Of a DNA stretch of 21,619 bases, positions 7,971 through 17,191 are shown one piece after another (position 1 is the first letter of the stretch; every line of letters starts with the position of its first letter). Location: assembly GCA_903930725.1 (NCBI GenBank), contig CAIYZW010000011.1:1-21619 (forward strand), read 5' to 3'. Source of the DNA: an uncultured Bacteroidota bacterium (GTDB taxonomy: Bacteria > Bacteroidota > Bacteroidia > Bacteroidales > 4484-276). A program made the position numbers and the translations under genes. The notes below the pieces were generated by a model. The model ran no database searches. It saw nothing but the letters and a program-made list of their open reading frames with translations, and was not told the DNA's origin.

Positions 7971-9114
7971 AGTTTATATTTTCGATGGTATTTTGACTTT
8001 CGGAAACGGAGCGACTTACGCTTAAAATCATCCCTATTCCGATGCAGGTAAACCAAAAAGAAGTTCCACCCATTGAAATGAGTGGCAGCGTTTGACCAGT
8101 GACAGGCAGTAGATTAACAACCACTCCCATATTTATCATGGCTTGAAAAACCAACATAAAACTGATGCCGATCACCAAAAAACTCCCAAATAGTTTGTCG
8201 CATCGCCGGGCAATTTTTAGTGACCTAAAAAGCAGAATCAGGTAAATAAATACAATTGTCGTCCCGCCAACAATCCCATATTCTTCGATAATTATGGCAA
8301 AAACATAATCAGAATAAGGATGTTGCAGGAAATTCCGCTGGGTGCTGTTGCCTGGCATCTTACCAAATAAACCACCGGAAGCGACGGCTATCTTTGATAA
8401 AACCACCTGGCTTCCCGGATCATTTGGGGGATTTATAAACTCATCAATACGGCTTTTCCAGGTATTTTTTCGCGATAAACTCTCTCCCGAAATAGCTTCG
8501 ACAGCCAAAAAGAGAGCCAATGCAGCTATGCCTATCCCAACCAACGAAAGTAAATGCTTAAATTTTGCGCCTCCCATATAAAGCATGATAAAACTGGTCG
8601 AAAAAACAATAGCAGTTGTTGTGAGGCCGCCTCTGATAAACAGGCTGCACATCAACAGAATCCATAATAAAATGGGCAAAAAGCCTTTCTTAAAATCCTG
8701 AATATCGTCTTTTTTGTGCGCCAGAAATCGCGCAATAAACATAATCAGCGCAAGTTTTGCCAGATCACCCGGCTGAAATGTCAGGTCGGTGCCGGGTACG
8801 ATGAGTGTCCGGCGTGCTTCGTTAATTACCGGTCCAAAAAGAGCCATGTAAAACATCAGCGGAAGCGAAAGATAGAATAAAACCTGCGCAATCCTCGAAA
8901 AATAGGTAAAACGAATGCGGTACGTTGTGTACATAATTGCAATACCAAGTATTACAAAAATCAATTGCCTGATGAGGAAGAATTCGTTAAATCCGTCGCG
9001 TTTTCGCTGGGCTAAGGAGCCTGTAGAACTGTAAACTACAAGCAACGAAAACACCGACAACAGGATGGCGATAATCCAGATAATTTTGTCCCCCTTAAGT
9101 TTTTCGGTGTTCAT
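7951..9114 (-). CDS. ftsW: septal peptidoglycan glycosyltransferase FtsW
   Basis: SEDS-family polytopic membrane protein that polymerises lipid II into glycan strands at the septum together with its partner PBP. Many hydrophobic segments are visible along 387 residues. Family motifs include QPGDLAKL (114-121) and PYSDYVFAIIIEE (266-278), which carries the conserved Asp (D269) matching the SEDS catalytic aspartate. The C-terminal part contains LPVTGQTLPLISMGG, typical of FtsW/RodA/SpoVE. Position next to murG and within dcw favours FtsW over RodA. The start at 9114 gives a short cytoplasmic Lys-rich leader before the first span; 26 bases separate it from murD. Confidence 0.95.
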   Translation of the reverse strand: MNTEKLKGDKIIWIIAILLSVFSLLVVYSSTGSLAQRKRDGFNEFFLIRQLIFVILGIAIMYTTYRIRFTYFSRIAQVLFYLSLPLMFYMALFGPVINEARRTLIVPGTDLTFQPGDLAKLALIMFIARFLAHKKDDIQDFKKGFLPILLWILLMCSLFIRGGLTTTAIVFSTSFIMLYMGGAKFKHLLSLVGIGIAALALFLAVEAISGESLSRKNTWKSRIDEFINPPNDPGSQVVLSKIAVASGGLFGKMPGNSTQRNFLQHPYSDYVFAIIIEEYGIVGGTTIVFIYLILLFRSLKIARRCDKLFGSFLVIGISFMLVFQAMINMGVVVNLLPVTGQTLPLISMGGTSFWFTCIGIGMILSVSRSVSESQNTIENINYAPATA

Positions 9115-9140
9115 GGTTTTTAAATTTTTAGTGGTTATAA

Positions 9141-10502
9141 TTATAGGTTAAAAACGGCTTTTTTAAACTGGTTCCCACGGTCTTCGTAATTCTTAAAAAG
9201 GTCGAAGCTGGCGCAGGTTGGCGACAATAAAACGATTTCATCTTTTTCGGCGATTTTATAGGCAATCTGAACAGCTTCTTCGGCAGAGTCTGCATCTAAA
9301 ATCAATGGAATATAGGGCAAAAATGCTTTATGAATCTTCTCGTTATCAACGCCGAGGCAAATTATGGCCTTTACTTTGGCTTTAACAAGGGGCAGCAAAA
9401 CAGTATAATCGTTGCCTTTGTCCTGCCCGCCGGCAATCCAGATCACAGGCCGCGTTGCCTCTTCGAGGGCGTACCAGGTCGAATTTACATTGGTGGCTTT
9501 GGAGTCGTTGATGTATTCGACACCTCTGACCTTAGCAACAAATTCGAGGCGATGTTCCACGCCCTGAAACGTGGCAAGGCTTTGTTTAATGCTTTCCTTA
9601 CGAATCTCCACAAGCCGCCCCGAAATAGCTGCTGCAGCCGAATTGTAAACATTATGTTTACCTCTTAATGCCAGGTCTTGTAAGGTCATATCCATCATTT
9701 CGTTATTTATTTTTATACACAATTTACTTTTTAAAAAATCTGTTTTGTCTTCAATCAGGTAAGCCCCTTGTCTGTTCATATTTTGGTTTATCGAGAAAGG
9801 GAAAAGCCGGGCTTTTGGATTAAACTTTTTAATTCCTTCGGCAATCACCGGGTCGTCCATCCAGTAAATAAAGGCATCAGCCGCTGTTTGATTTTGAATA
9901 ATCCGGAACTTTGAATCCGCGTATTTATCAAAATCGTTGTTATACCTGTCAAGATGGTCGGGTGTGATGTTGAGAAGTACGGCAATATCTGCCTTAAAAT
10001 CAAACATACCATCCAACTGGAAGCTACTAATCTCCAAAACCCAGTAATCATGCGCCTCTTCGGCAACCAGCCAGGCAAAACTTTTCCCAATATTTCCGCC
10101 CAAACCAACATCAAATCCTGCATTTTTAAGCAGGTGATAAATCAGAAGCGTCGTTGTGGTTTTTCCGTTGCTGCCCGTAATGCAAATCTTTTTACCGGTG
10201 GTAAACCGGCCTGCAAATTCGATCTCGGAAATTACCGGAATTTTATCTTCGACAGCCTTCAAAATGATGGCTGCTTTATCCGGAATTCCTGGGCTTTTGA
10301 TGATTTCATCCGCTTCAAGAATCAGCTTTTCGGTATGATGGCCTTCTTCAAACCTGATTTCAAACTGTGAAAGAACTTTTTTATATTTTTCGTCAATTTT
10401 TCCTTTATCCGAAACAAAAACCTCAAATCCCTTTTTCTGTGCTAAAATAGCCGCTCCTACCCCACTTTCGCCTGCACCCAAAACGGCCATTTTCTTTGTC
10501 AT
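9141..10502 (-). CDS. murD: UDP-N-acetylmuramoylalanine--D-glutamate ligase MurD
   Basis: Cytoplasmic Mur ligase that adds D-glutamate to UDP-MurNAc-L-Ala. Visible: N-terminal uracil-binding Rossmann start GAGESGVGAA (9-18), ATP loop GSNGKTT (110-116), ISSFQLDG (158-165), NITPDHLDRY (178-187), and NDSKATN in the C-terminal half. The C-terminal LLSPTCASFDLF...RG region is the MurD-specific D-Glu binding end. Its length of 453 residues is normal. The ATG at 10502 follows mraY by 14 bases. Confidence 0.97.
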   Translation of the reverse strand: MTKKMAVLGAGESGVGAAILAQKKGFEVFVSDKGKIDEKYKKVLSQFEIRFEEGHHTEKLILEADEIIKSPGIPDKAAIILKAVEDKIPVISEIEFAGRFTTGKKICITGSNGKTTTTLLIYHLLKNAGFDVGLGGNIGKSFAWLVAEEAHDYWVLEISSFQLDGMFDFKADIAVLLNITPDHLDRYNNDFDKYADSKFRIIQNQTAADAFIYWMDDPVIAEGIKKFNPKARLFPFSINQNMNRQGAYLIEDKTDFLKSKLCIKINNEMMDMTLQDLALRGKHNVYNSAAAAISGRLVEIRKESIKQSLATFQGVEHRLEFVAKVRGVEYINDSKATNVNSTWYALEEATRPVIWIAGGQDKGNDYTVLLPLVKAKVKAIICLGVDNEKIHKAFLPYIPLILDADSAEEAVQIAYKIAEKDEIVLLSPTCASFDLFKNYEDRGNQFKKAVFNL

Positions 10503-10516
10503 TGCCTACTCTCCGC

Positions 10517-11770
10517 TTATCTGATCTTTAAAGTAATTACCGTAAAAACCGCCAGCATGATGCCCACAATAAAAAACCGCTGTACAATTTTAGGCTCCCT
10601 GTAACCTTTTAACTGATAATGATGGTGCAACGGAGCCATCTTAAAAATCCTCCGTCCTTCGCCAAACTTTTTGCGGGTATATTTAAAATAACTCACCTGT
10701 AAAACCACCGAGGCACTTTCGGCTAAGAAAATGCCGCAAAGTATCGGTATGAGCAATTCTTTGCGCAACATGATTGCAAAAACTGCAATAATGCCCCCCA
10801 ACGCTAAAGAGCCGGTGTCGCCCATGAAAACCTGCGCCGGGTACGAATTGTACCATAAAAAACCTATGCAGGCTCCCACCACAGCACTGATAAAAACCAC
10901 AAGTTCGCCCGTGCTTGGGATGTACATGATGTTTAAATAGTTTGCAAAAAAGATATTACCCGAAACATAGGCAAAAACAGCAAGTGTTGTAGCAACTATC
11001 GCTGAAGTGCCTGTTGCCAGGCCATCCATTCCATCGGTCAGGTTTGCACCATTCGATACTGCCGTAATAATCAATATTATGATGGGAATAAAAATCAGGA
11101 ATGTCCATTTTTCGTAGCCTTCGCCCATCCACTTTAGAAAAACTGAATAATCGAATTCGTTGTTTTTAACAAACGGGATGGTTGTTTTGGTTGATTTCGT
11201 TCCTTCCTTCTCAAACAAGTTGGGAATCTCGCTCAACTTGTCGGGGTCGGATGTTTCGCTGGCTTCGATGTAGGTTTTGTTTGGCATTTTTTCGCGTACA
11301 ATAATTCCTGGATGATAATACATGGTTAATCCTACAAACAGGCCAATGCTTACCTGACCTAAAATTTTAAACTTCCCGGCAAGGCCTTTTTTATCTTTCC
11401 TGAAAACCTTAATGTAGTCGTCAATAAAGCCAATGAGGCCAAGCCAGATGGTCGAAATCAGAATTATAATAACATAAATATTAAGAAGTTGCGCAAAAAG
11501 TAAGGTTGGTACCAGGATAGCTGCCAGAATAATTAAACCACCCATGGTTGGAGTTCCCTGTTTTTCCATTTGTCCGTCGAGACCAAGATCGCGAACGGTT
11601 TCACCGATTTGTTTCTTTTGAAGATACTGGATGAGAACTTTCCCAAAAAGCAAAGAAATAACCAGTGATGTTATCACAGCCATACCCGCGCGAAACGAGA
11701 TATACTGGAACATCCCGGCACCCGGGAAGTTAAAGGTTTTGTCCAAATATCCAAACAAATAGTACAGCAT
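10517..11770 (-). CDS. mraY: phospho-N-acetylmuramoyl-pentapeptide transferase MraY
   Basis: Integral membrane enzyme that moves phospho-MurNAc-pentapeptide onto undecaprenyl phosphate to give lipid I. Catalytic motifs are intact: the Asp pair DD (117-118), NLTDGMDGL (243-251), VFMGDTGSL (314-322) and the PLHHHY loop (380-385). At 417 residues it is about 55 longer than E. coli MraY. The extra length lies mostly in a hydrophilic segment at roughly residues 155-212 (Lys, Glu, Thr and Asp rich) between membrane spans, a form I associate with Bacteroidota. The gene is 13 bases from murE and 14 from murD. Confidence 0.97.
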   Translation of the reverse strand: MLYYLFGYLDKTFNFPGAGMFQYISFRAGMAVITSLVISLLFGKVLIQYLQKKQIGETVRDLGLDGQMEKQGTPTMGGLIILAAILVPTLLFAQLLNIYVIIILISTIWLGLIGFIDDYIKVFRKDKKGLAGKFKILGQVSIGLFVGLTMYYHPGIIVREKMPNKTYIEASETSDPDKLSEIPNLFEKEGTKSTKTTIPFVKNNEFDYSVFLKWMGEGYEKWTFLIFIPIIILIITAVSNGANLTDGMDGLATGTSAIVATTLAVFAYVSGNIFFANYLNIMYIPSTGELVVFISAVVGACIGFLWYNSYPAQVFMGDTGSLALGGIIAVFAIMLRKELLIPILCGIFLAESASVVLQVSYFKYTRKKFGEGRRIFKMAPLHHHYQLKGYREPKIVQRFFIVGIMLAVFTVITLKIR

Positions 11771-11783
11771 CAGCTTTTGATGA

Positions 11784-13244
11784 TTAATTTACATTTAAAA
11801 ACTCAGTCAATATTTCGCGGTCATCAAAATGATGACGAATTCCTTTGATTTCCTGGTAAGTTTCGTGGCCTTTACCGGCTACGAGAATGATGTCGCCTTT
11901 GAGTGCAATCATACAGGCAGTTTTGATGGCTTCGCGCCGGTTGCTTATCCGCACCGCTTTTCTTTTAAGAATAATGTCGAGGCCAGCTTCCATTTCGTCG
12001 AGGATAATTTCGGGATCTTCGGTTCTTGGATTGTCAGCGGTAAGAATGACTTTGTCACTCATCTGGCAGGCAACTTTTGCGAGGACAGGCCTTTTTAATT
12101 TGTCGCGATCGCCACCGGCGCCAATTATCGTAATAATTTGCTCGGTCCCTTCGCGTACATCACCGATGGTTTGAAGCACATTTTTCAAAGCATCGGGAGT
12201 ATGCGCATAATCAACAATTGCAACAATTCCGGTATTTGCCGGTACAACCTGAAACCGTCCTTCGACAGGATTAAGACCGCTGAGTGCCGTTAAAACTTCA
12301 TCTTCGTTCTGTCCGTCTAAAATTGCCACCGAGTAAGCTGCCAAAAGATTATAAGCATTAAAAGTACCCACAAGTTTCGACCAGATGTCTTTTCCGTTTA
12401 TCCTCAATTCTATGCCATCGAACCTGTTTTCGATAATCCTGGCCTTAAAGTCGGCAAGATTTTTAAGTGCCGAAGTTGCCTTTTTGGCAGCTGTATTTTG
12501 CAGCATAACCATTCCGTTTTTATCATCAACATTTACAAGCGCAAAAGCAGTCTCGGGCAGCAAATCGAAGAATTTTTTCTTGGCTTTGATATAATTATCA
12601 AAAGTGAGATGATAATCAAGATGGTCGTGGGTGATATTTGTAAAAACGGCACCATGAAAACTGATCCCGGCAATTCTGTTTTGGTCAATGGCGTGCGATG
12701 AAACCTCCATAAAACAATATTCGCAACCCTGATCGGCCATAGTTTTGAGGTTCTGATTTATTTGCAAAGCATCAGCGGTGGTATGCGAAGATTTAATGAT
12801 TTGATTTCCGACACGGTTTTCGATGGTGGAGAGCAAACCAGCTTTATAACCCAGCGCAATAAATAATTGATAAAGAAGGAAAACCGTCGTGGTTTTACCA
12901 TTTGTTCCGGTTACACCGATCACTTTCATTATAACCGATGGCTGGCCAAAATATGCCGAAGCCATCAAACCCAGGGCTTCGCCCGAATCGGTCACTTTTA
13001 TAAAGGTGGTTTTACCTGCAAAACCGGTAGGAATTTCCTGACAAACCACAGCAACTGCGCCTTTTTCGATAGCCGTGGCAATGTATTGATGGCCATCAAC
13101 ATGCACACCCGAAACAGCAACAAAAACATCGCCCTGAACCACCAGGCGCGAATCGAAATTGATTGCACCGATGCCCAGATCAAGCGTTCCCGAAACTTCG
13201 AGAACCTTTACATTTGCCAATATTTCATCAAGTTTCCGTGTCAA
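11784..13244 (-). CDS. murE: UDP-MurNAc-tripeptide ligase MurE (meso-DAP type)
   Basis: Cytoplasmic Mur ligase that adds the third residue of the stem peptide. The ATP loop is GTNGKTT (113-119). Other conserved parts are the SSHTTADALQ region (152-161), EVSSHAIDQNR (180-190), THDHLDYH (205-212) and KGHETYQ (458-464). The substrate-specificity motif is DNPR at residues 404-407, the form known to select meso-diaminopimelate over L-lysine. Its length is 486 residues. The start ATG overlaps the ftsI stop by four bases, which suggests reinitiation. The gap to mraY is 13 bases. Confidence 0.97.
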   Translation of the reverse strand: MTRKLDEILANVKVLEVSGTLDLGIGAINFDSRLVVQGDVFVAVSGVHVDGHQYIATAIEKGAVAVVCQEIPTGFAGKTTFIKVTDSGEALGLMASAYFGQPSVIMKVIGVTGTNGKTTTVFLLYQLFIALGYKAGLLSTIENRVGNQIIKSSHTTADALQINQNLKTMADQGCEYCFMEVSSHAIDQNRIAGISFHGAVFTNITHDHLDYHLTFDNYIKAKKKFFDLLPETAFALVNVDDKNGMVMLQNTAAKKATSALKNLADFKARIIENRFDGIELRINGKDIWSKLVGTFNAYNLLAAYSVAILDGQNEDEVLTALSGLNPVEGRFQVVPANTGIVAIVDYAHTPDALKNVLQTIGDVREGTEQIITIIGAGGDRDKLKRPVLAKVACQMSDKVILTADNPRTEDPEIILDEMEAGLDIILKRKAVRISNRREAIKTACMIALKGDIILVAGKGHETYQEIKGIRHHFDDREILTEFLNVN

Positions 13245-15367
13245 AGTGTGGTTGTATTAAAATCTAAAGTCAGTTTTACTTGTTCGCCGGCCCTGTAAGT
13301 TGTTCCTGCTTTTATTGATTGATCTACGACGTATCCCCGGCCAATAATTTCGGTCTTTAAACCAAGACTTTCGAGCAGAAATACGGCATTTCGGGCACCT
13401 AGTCCGGTTACATCAGGAATTTTTGGCAAAACGATCGAATCGTTAATTGTTTGAATCTGGCTATAAATAACATTGCTCAGCAATACTCCATCGGGATTTA
13501 ATCCGAATTTAACCAAAAGCGTGTCCTTGAGCAGAAGCGGTAAACTTGCCTGAAGGTTATTAACAAAAGCGGAGTTTTGCTGTGGATGAATGTCGAGTTC
13601 CATCGCATAAACAACATTGGCAATTTCTTTGAAAGCCGGCGCTGCAACCTTACTTGCGTAATATTGTCCGCCATTAGGCTTGTTAATAACAACAATGCAT
13701 GAGTACTTTGGCTTGTCAGCCGGAAAATAGCCTATGAAAGAAGCATTGTATTTGGAAACGTAATCTCCATTTTCGACAATTCTGGCGGTGCCGGTTTTAC
13801 CTGCGATTTTATAAGCTGAATCCCAGATTTCGTGGGCTGTTCCATGCTCGACAACTGCCTCCAGATATTGTTGCGCAAGCGCGATTGTTTTATTTGAACA
13901 GATGGATGAAGCAATTGATTCAGTCTCGAATTTTTGAATCGTCTTGCCGGCCTCGCGTATTTCCTTTACAAATTTAGGCCGCACCATCACACCATCGTTT
14001 GCAACCGCATTATAAAAAGTAAGCAAATGAAGCGGTGTTATGGTCAATTCGTAACCTATTGATTTTGATGGTAACGAACCAATTGACCAGCCAGGACCGC
14101 CCGGTTCTCCGATTTCTGGATGCACTTCACCGGGGATATCAATTCCAAGGCTGTCGGTAAGATGCATTTCAATAAGCCCGTTAATAAACGATTTGGGGTC
14201 GCTTTTATAGTTATCGTAAATAATTTTTGAAACCCCGACATTGGACGATTCTGCAAATATTTCGAGTGGTGTACTCCATCCTGAAGTCCCGATTTGGTGT
14301 ACATCAGTAATATTAAGAAATCCATATTTTATCGAACCATTGCCGGTGTAAACCTGTTTGGTCCGATCCATTACGCCATCTTCCATGGCTACCATCATCG
14401 AAGGTAATTTAAATGTGGAACCTGGTTCAAAAGCCCAGCCTACAGCCATATTATAAATTTCTTTGTATTTACCATCCTTTTTATCGAGTTGCAAATTTGC
14501 AATGGCCTTAATCTCGCCGGTGTTTACTTCCATCAGCACCACTGTGCCCTGGTCGGCTTTATGGTAGATCAAATGTTTTTGGAGCGTACTTTCGGCAACA
14601 TCCTGTAAATAACTATCTATTGTGGTAACAATATCTTTTCCATCCTGCGGCTCATAATTAAGTTCGCTGTAAACCGGTTTCCAGGCTGCATTTGCCATTC
14701 TTTGCCTGAGTTCGTTTCCTTTTTTACCTTCAAGATAGCTGTTATAATAACCTTCGAGGCCAACAAAAATCGAATCGGAAGGCCTCGAAAAACCGATGGT
14801 CCGGCGTGCAAGGTCATCATAAGGATAAACGCGCTTAGGTTTCATAAGAGCAATAAGTCCACCTTTAAACTGACCACGGCAAAAAATGGGTAGTTTACGT
14901 AACAATCGCAGCTTGTCGTAAGTAACATTGCTCTGGATTTTGATAAAATGCTTAGTGTTTATTCTTGAATTTACAAGCAATTGCTGGTACTCGGTGTAGG
15001 ATTTATCACCAAATATTTTGGACAATCCTTTGGCAAGATAAACAACGCTGTCGTCAAATACCTTTTGGTCAATCAATTTTGGATCGGCATCAAACCGGAT
15101 TTCGTAAACGGGAATTGAAGTGGCCAATAAATTTCCATCAGATGAATAAATATTTCCCCTGACGGCTTCAGTATCAAAAAACTCAAATTCGCGCTCTAAC
15201 GCTATGTTCTTCAATTCGTTGCCTTTAAATATCTGAATATAAACTGCTCTGGCGATAATTGCCATCGCAAAGGCAAAAATGAAAACAAAAACTACATACA
15301 CGCGTTGCATTACTTCGCGACCAGGCCCCATGGCGGGGGTTTGCACATTTTGTTTTGGCTTGTTCAT
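13241..15367 (-). CDS. ftsI: septal transpeptidase FtsI (class B PBP with PASTA domain)
   Basis: Class B penicillin-binding protein (PBP3/PBP2x type) that crosslinks new septal peptidoglycan in the periplasm. It has a short cytoplasmic leader, a membrane span at about 21-44, and an N-terminal dimerisation domain containing RGNIYSSDGNLLA (70-82). The transpeptidase domain carries STFK (317-320, nucleophile Ser317), SSN (374-376) and KTGT (524-527). A single PASTA domain follows at about 646-704. One PASTA repeat is common in Bacteroidota FtsI. At 708 residues all catalytic motifs are intact. Four-base overlaps join it to ftsL upstream and murE downstream. Confidence 0.96.
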   Translation of the reverse strand: MNKPKQNVQTPAMGPGREVMQRVYVVFVFIFAFAMAIIARAVYIQIFKGNELKNIALEREFEFFDTEAVRGNIYSSDGNLLATSIPVYEIRFDADPKLIDQKVFDDSVVYLAKGLSKIFGDKSYTEYQQLLVNSRINTKHFIKIQSNVTYDKLRLLRKLPIFCRGQFKGGLIALMKPKRVYPYDDLARRTIGFSRPSDSIFVGLEGYYNSYLEGKKGNELRQRMANAAWKPVYSELNYEPQDGKDIVTTIDSYLQDVAESTLQKHLIYHKADQGTVVLMEVNTGEIKAIANLQLDKKDGKYKEIYNMAVGWAFEPGSTFKLPSMMVAMEDGVMDRTKQVYTGNGSIKYGFLNITDVHQIGTSGWSTPLEIFAESSNVGVSKIIYDNYKSDPKSFINGLIEMHLTDSLGIDIPGEVHPEIGEPGGPGWSIGSLPSKSIGYELTITPLHLLTFYNAVANDGVMVRPKFVKEIREAGKTIQKFETESIASSICSNKTIALAQQYLEAVVEHGTAHEIWDSAYKIAGKTGTARIVENGDYVSKYNASFIGYFPADKPKYSCIVVINKPNGGQYYASKVAAPAFKEIANVVYAMELDIHPQQNSAFVNNLQASLPLLLKDTLLVKFGLNPDGVLLSNVIYSQIQTINDSIVLPKIPDVTGLGARNAVFLLESLGLKTEIIGRGYVVDQSIKAGTTYRAGEQVKLTLDFNTTTL

Positions 15368-15774
15368 GGTTGTAAGTTTTTGGGTTTAAGGAAAATTTTG
15401 TTTGGTGGTGTTATGGAAGGTTTTATTCCTGTTGATGCAAGGTTTTCGCCGACAAACGATGATCGTGTTACCCCGGTTAACTGGGATTTACGAAACATGT
15501 ACTCATACTTCAACTCATTAATCCTGAGATTAATCTTTTGAGTTTCCCTGATTTTGCGCTCGGCCAGGTGGTTGTTTCCAATGTATCCGAGCCCTAGCAC
15601 GGCAAGGAAAATTAAAAATGGGAACCATTGGTAAAAGTTATTCCAGTCAAGAAATTTCCCTTCCAAAATCAACCTGATGCTGTTTGCAACACTTTTTCTG
15701 AAACCACCGCCATTTTCAGCTTTTTCGGGATTTGCGGCTGTTTTTTGTCTGATGCTGTTAACGGGTTTGTTCAT
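15364..15774 (-). CDS. ftsL: FtsL-like division protein
   Basis: A 136-residue small bitopic protein between rsmH and ftsI, the usual place of ftsL. A cytoplasmic part of about 48 residues is followed by one membrane span at about 49-66 (WFPFLIFLAVLGLGYIGN). A charged, heptad-like stretch at 68-100 (AERKIRETQKINLRINELKY) could form the coiled coil that pairs with a DivIC/FtsB partner. The last 35 residues are Pro/Lys-rich. FtsL proteins share little sequence, so the call rests on topology and synteny. The stop overlaps the ftsI start by four bases. Confidence 0.82.
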   Translation of the reverse strand: MNKPVNSIRQKTAANPEKAENGGGFRKSVANSIRLILEGKFLDWNNFYQWFPFLIFLAVLGLGYIGNNHLAERKIRETQKINLRINELKYEYMFRKSQLTGVTRSSFVGENLASTGIKPSITPPNKIFLKPKNLQP

Positions 15775-15785
15775 ATTAATTGGTT

Positions 15786-16679
15786 TTAAAGTTTTTCGGC
15801 AATCCTTAGTTTTGCACTTCGGGAGCGGCTGTTTTGCTCCAATTCCTTTTCCTGTGGAACCAATGGTTTTTTATTGATTGCTGTAAAAGCTGTTTTTACA
15901 TTTCCATAAAAATCCTGCTCAACAGTTCCTTCAAAATTTCCTGATCTGATAAAATTCTTTACCAGCCGGTCTTCCAGCGAATGGTAACTTAAAACTACCA
16001 AACGCCCTCCCGGCTTTAGCGCTTCGGCAGCCTGAATCAAAAATTCTTTAAGTGCATCGAGTTCTTCATTAATTTCGATACGCAGGGCCTGGAGTATTTT
16101 TGCAAAAAATTTTATTTCTTTGGCAACAGGGGCATAATGTAACAGAACAGCCTGGAGGTCTTCAAACTGCACCAAAGGCTTTGTTTCCCGGGCTTTTACA
16201 ATGGCCACACTAATTGCCCGTGCATTGTTGATTTCACCATACTCGCGAAAAACTTTGGTAAGGTCATCCAGTGAATATTCGTTCAGCACATTTTGGGCTG
16301 TTTTGCCCTGTTTACGGTTCATCCGTAAATCCAGCCTGCCCGGAAACCTTAACGAAAAACCACGTTCGGCTACATCAAACTGGTGTGAACTAACACCAAG
16401 ATCAGCCAAAATGCCATCAACAGGCAAAGCATCGTGATATTTCAAAAAGTTTTTCAAGTACCTGAAATTATGATTGATTAAAATAAGTCGTTCGTCGTTA
16501 ATTTTATTGGCCATCGCGTCCGAATCCTGATCAAAAGCGATTAATCTGCCATGGTCCAGTTCCGGGAGAATTGCAGCAGAATGACCGCCTCCGCCATAAG
16601 TAGCATCAACATAATTGCCACCTGGCTTAATTGCCAATCCCTGGATGGTTTCATGGAGCATTACGGGGTTGTGATACAT
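15786..16679 (-). CDS. rsmH: 16S rRNA (cytosine-1402-N4)-methyltransferase RsmH
   Basis: SAM-dependent methyltransferase (formerly MraW) that methylates N4 of C1402 in 16S rRNA. The SAM-binding motif is DATYGGGGHS (25-34). Further family signatures are DLGVSSHQ (93-100), RFPGRLDLRM (111-120), SYHSLEDR (231-238) and the C-terminal NSRSRSAKLR (283-292). Its length of 297 residues is normal. It starts three bases after the mraZ stop and is followed by ftsL after 11 bases. Confidence 0.97.
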   Translation of the reverse strand: MYHNPVMLHETIQGLAIKPGGNYVDATYGGGGHSAAILPELDHGRLIAFDQDSDAMANKINDERLILINHNFRYLKNFLKYHDALPVDGILADLGVSSHQFDVAERGFSLRFPGRLDLRMNRKQGKTAQNVLNEYSLDDLTKVFREYGEINNARAISVAIVKARETKPLVQFEDLQAVLLHYAPVAKEIKFFAKILQALRIEINEELDALKEFLIQAAEALKPGGRLVVLSYHSLEDRLVKNFIRSGNFEGTVEQDFYGNVKTAFTAINKKPLVPQEKELEQNSRSRSAKLRIAEKL

Positions 16680-16682
16680 GAT

Positions 16683-17144
16683 TTATTCTGTTTTATTTCG
16701 TAAACCACCCATCACCCGTTCAGCCAAATTCTCAAAATCCGATCCGCTGTTCAAATTGGTTTCGTATTTAACTTTGTCCCAGATTTCCAATTTTTCGCCC
16801 ATGCCTGAAAGCACGATGTCTTTTTCGATTCCGGCAAAAGCAAGTAAGTCTTTTGGAATGAGTAACCGCCCTGTACCATCAAGTTCGATCTGTTTTAAAC
16901 CTGCCATGTATTTACGGATGAATTCGACATTCTCGCGATTGAACCGGTTAAGCTTGCTTATTTCGGCTGTTTCTTTTTCCCATTCACTTTTTGGCCATAA
17001 CTCAAGACAGCCGCCAAATACACTTCTTTTTAAAATGAAGACATCGGTAATAAAGAGTGCAAGCTCAGTTTTGAGCTTTCCAGGAAGCAGTACCCTTCCT
17101 TTGTCATCAATTTTACAATCATAAGTGGAATAAAGACCAAACAT
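16683..17144 (-). CDS. mraZ: transcriptional regulator MraZ
   Basis: DNA-binding regulator with two AbrB/SpoVT-like swapped-hairpin half-domains: DKGRVLLP at 14-21 and DGTGRLLIP at 89-97. The family forms a ring-shaped oligomer and, in E. coli, represses its own dcw operon by binding direct TGGGN repeats. It is 153 residues long, near the usual 145-155. It is the first gene of the operon. MraZ-box-like repeats and a -7 promoter element lie upstream, so autoregulation is likely here. No Shine-Dalgarno sequence precedes the ATG. Confidence 0.96.
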   Translation of the reverse strand: MFGLYSTYDCKIDDKGRVLLPGKLKTELALFITDVFILKRSVFGGCLELWPKSEWEKETAEISKLNRFNRENVEFIRKYMAGLKQIELDGTGRLLIPKDLLAFAGIEKDIVLSGMGEKLEIWDKVKYETNLNSGSDFENLAERVMGGLRNKTE

Positions 17145-17164
17145 TACATGTGAATTTTAAAGGA

Positions 17165-17172
17165 CAAATATA
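17165..17172 (-). promoter_or_regulatory. -7 promoter element of the dcw operon
   Basis: TATATTTG on the minus strand matches the Bacteroidota primary-sigma -7 consensus TAnnTTTG. It ends 20 bases before the mraZ ATG, so the leader would be only about 15 bases. At the expected -33 position there is no TTTG but TGTGG (about 17198-17194), which is itself a degenerate MraZ-box-like repeat. The promoter may therefore depend on, or be blocked by, a bound regulator. Confidence 0.65.
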
Positions 17173-17191
17173 GAAAAAGAATTACATTTTT

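Noticed and set aside
9954..10370. 138-residue plus-strand open frame opposite murD
   Set aside because: Shadow of the murD coding sequence.
12867..13298. 143-residue plus-strand open frame opposite murE
   Set aside because: Shadow of murE and of the murE-ftsI junction, with no independent support.
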